NCBI GenBank assembly: GCA_002334985.1
Contig: DDBY01000005.1
Coordinates: forward strand, 1-5,391
DNA length: 5,391 nucleotides
Reading direction: 5' to 3'
From: Micavibrio sp. UBA2020
GTDB lineage: Bacteria; Pseudomonadota; Alphaproteobacteria; Micavibrionales; UBA2020
The notes under the pieces were generated by a model that searched no databases, was not told where the DNA came from, and saw only the letters and a program-made list of their open reading frames with translations. The position numbers and the translations under genes are program-made. Shown one piece after another: positions 5,361 through 5,391 of this stretch (position 1 is its first letter; the number at the start of each line of letters is the position of its first letter).

Positions 5361-5391
5361 TCCGCCCGATTTAACCGAACACCCGAGCCCC

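Overview
The window looks like ordinary chromosomal DNA of a Gram-negative alphaproteobacterium. This rests on a NrnC-type exonuclease instead of full-length RNase D, the order nrnC - kdsD - lptC - lptA - lptB, moderately high GC in the genes, and strong third-position G/C that produces many antisense shadow ORFs. I cannot name the genus.

Left part (1-428). The 5' end of a response-regulator gene leaves the window on the minus strand. Divergent to it is a good sigma-70-type promoter (TTGACA, 17 bp, TATATC) driving a complete tRNA-Leu(CAG) gene with encoded CCA, followed at once by a perfect 9-bp hairpin.

Middle (445-1715). nrnC (plus) and a gene for a small cytoplasmic ankyrin-repeat protein (minus) converge on a shared 13-bp bidirectional terminator. 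The ankyrin gene has no recognised role in the neighbouring pathway.

Divergent control region (1716-1966). This AT-rich spacer separates the ankyrin gene from the lipopolysaccharide genes. It holds a perfect 13-bp inverted repeat whose arms each carry an outward-facing TTGACA -35 box, plus a second candidate promoter nearer kdsD.

Right part (1967-5360). kdsD, lptC, lptA and lptB form a tightly packed operon: GTGA overlap, TAATG overlap, then a 6-base gap. KdsD makes arabinose 5-phosphate, the first committed precursor of Kdo. LptC, LptA and LptB are the membrane anchor, periplasmic bridge and ATPase of the Lpt machine that moves LPS to the outer membrane. The operon thus links making the LPS inner-core sugar to exporting finished LPS. 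No kdsC (Kdo-8-phosphate phosphatase) lies between kdsD and lptC. LptA is long because it carries an extra internal OstA-like unit.

I see no mobile element, CRISPR array, phage gene or clearly new system. The points most worth a second look are the symmetric divergent promoter/operator at 1799-1841, the duplicated LptA, the ankyrin gene beside an LPS locus, and the tRNA-hairpin-nrnC arrangement.
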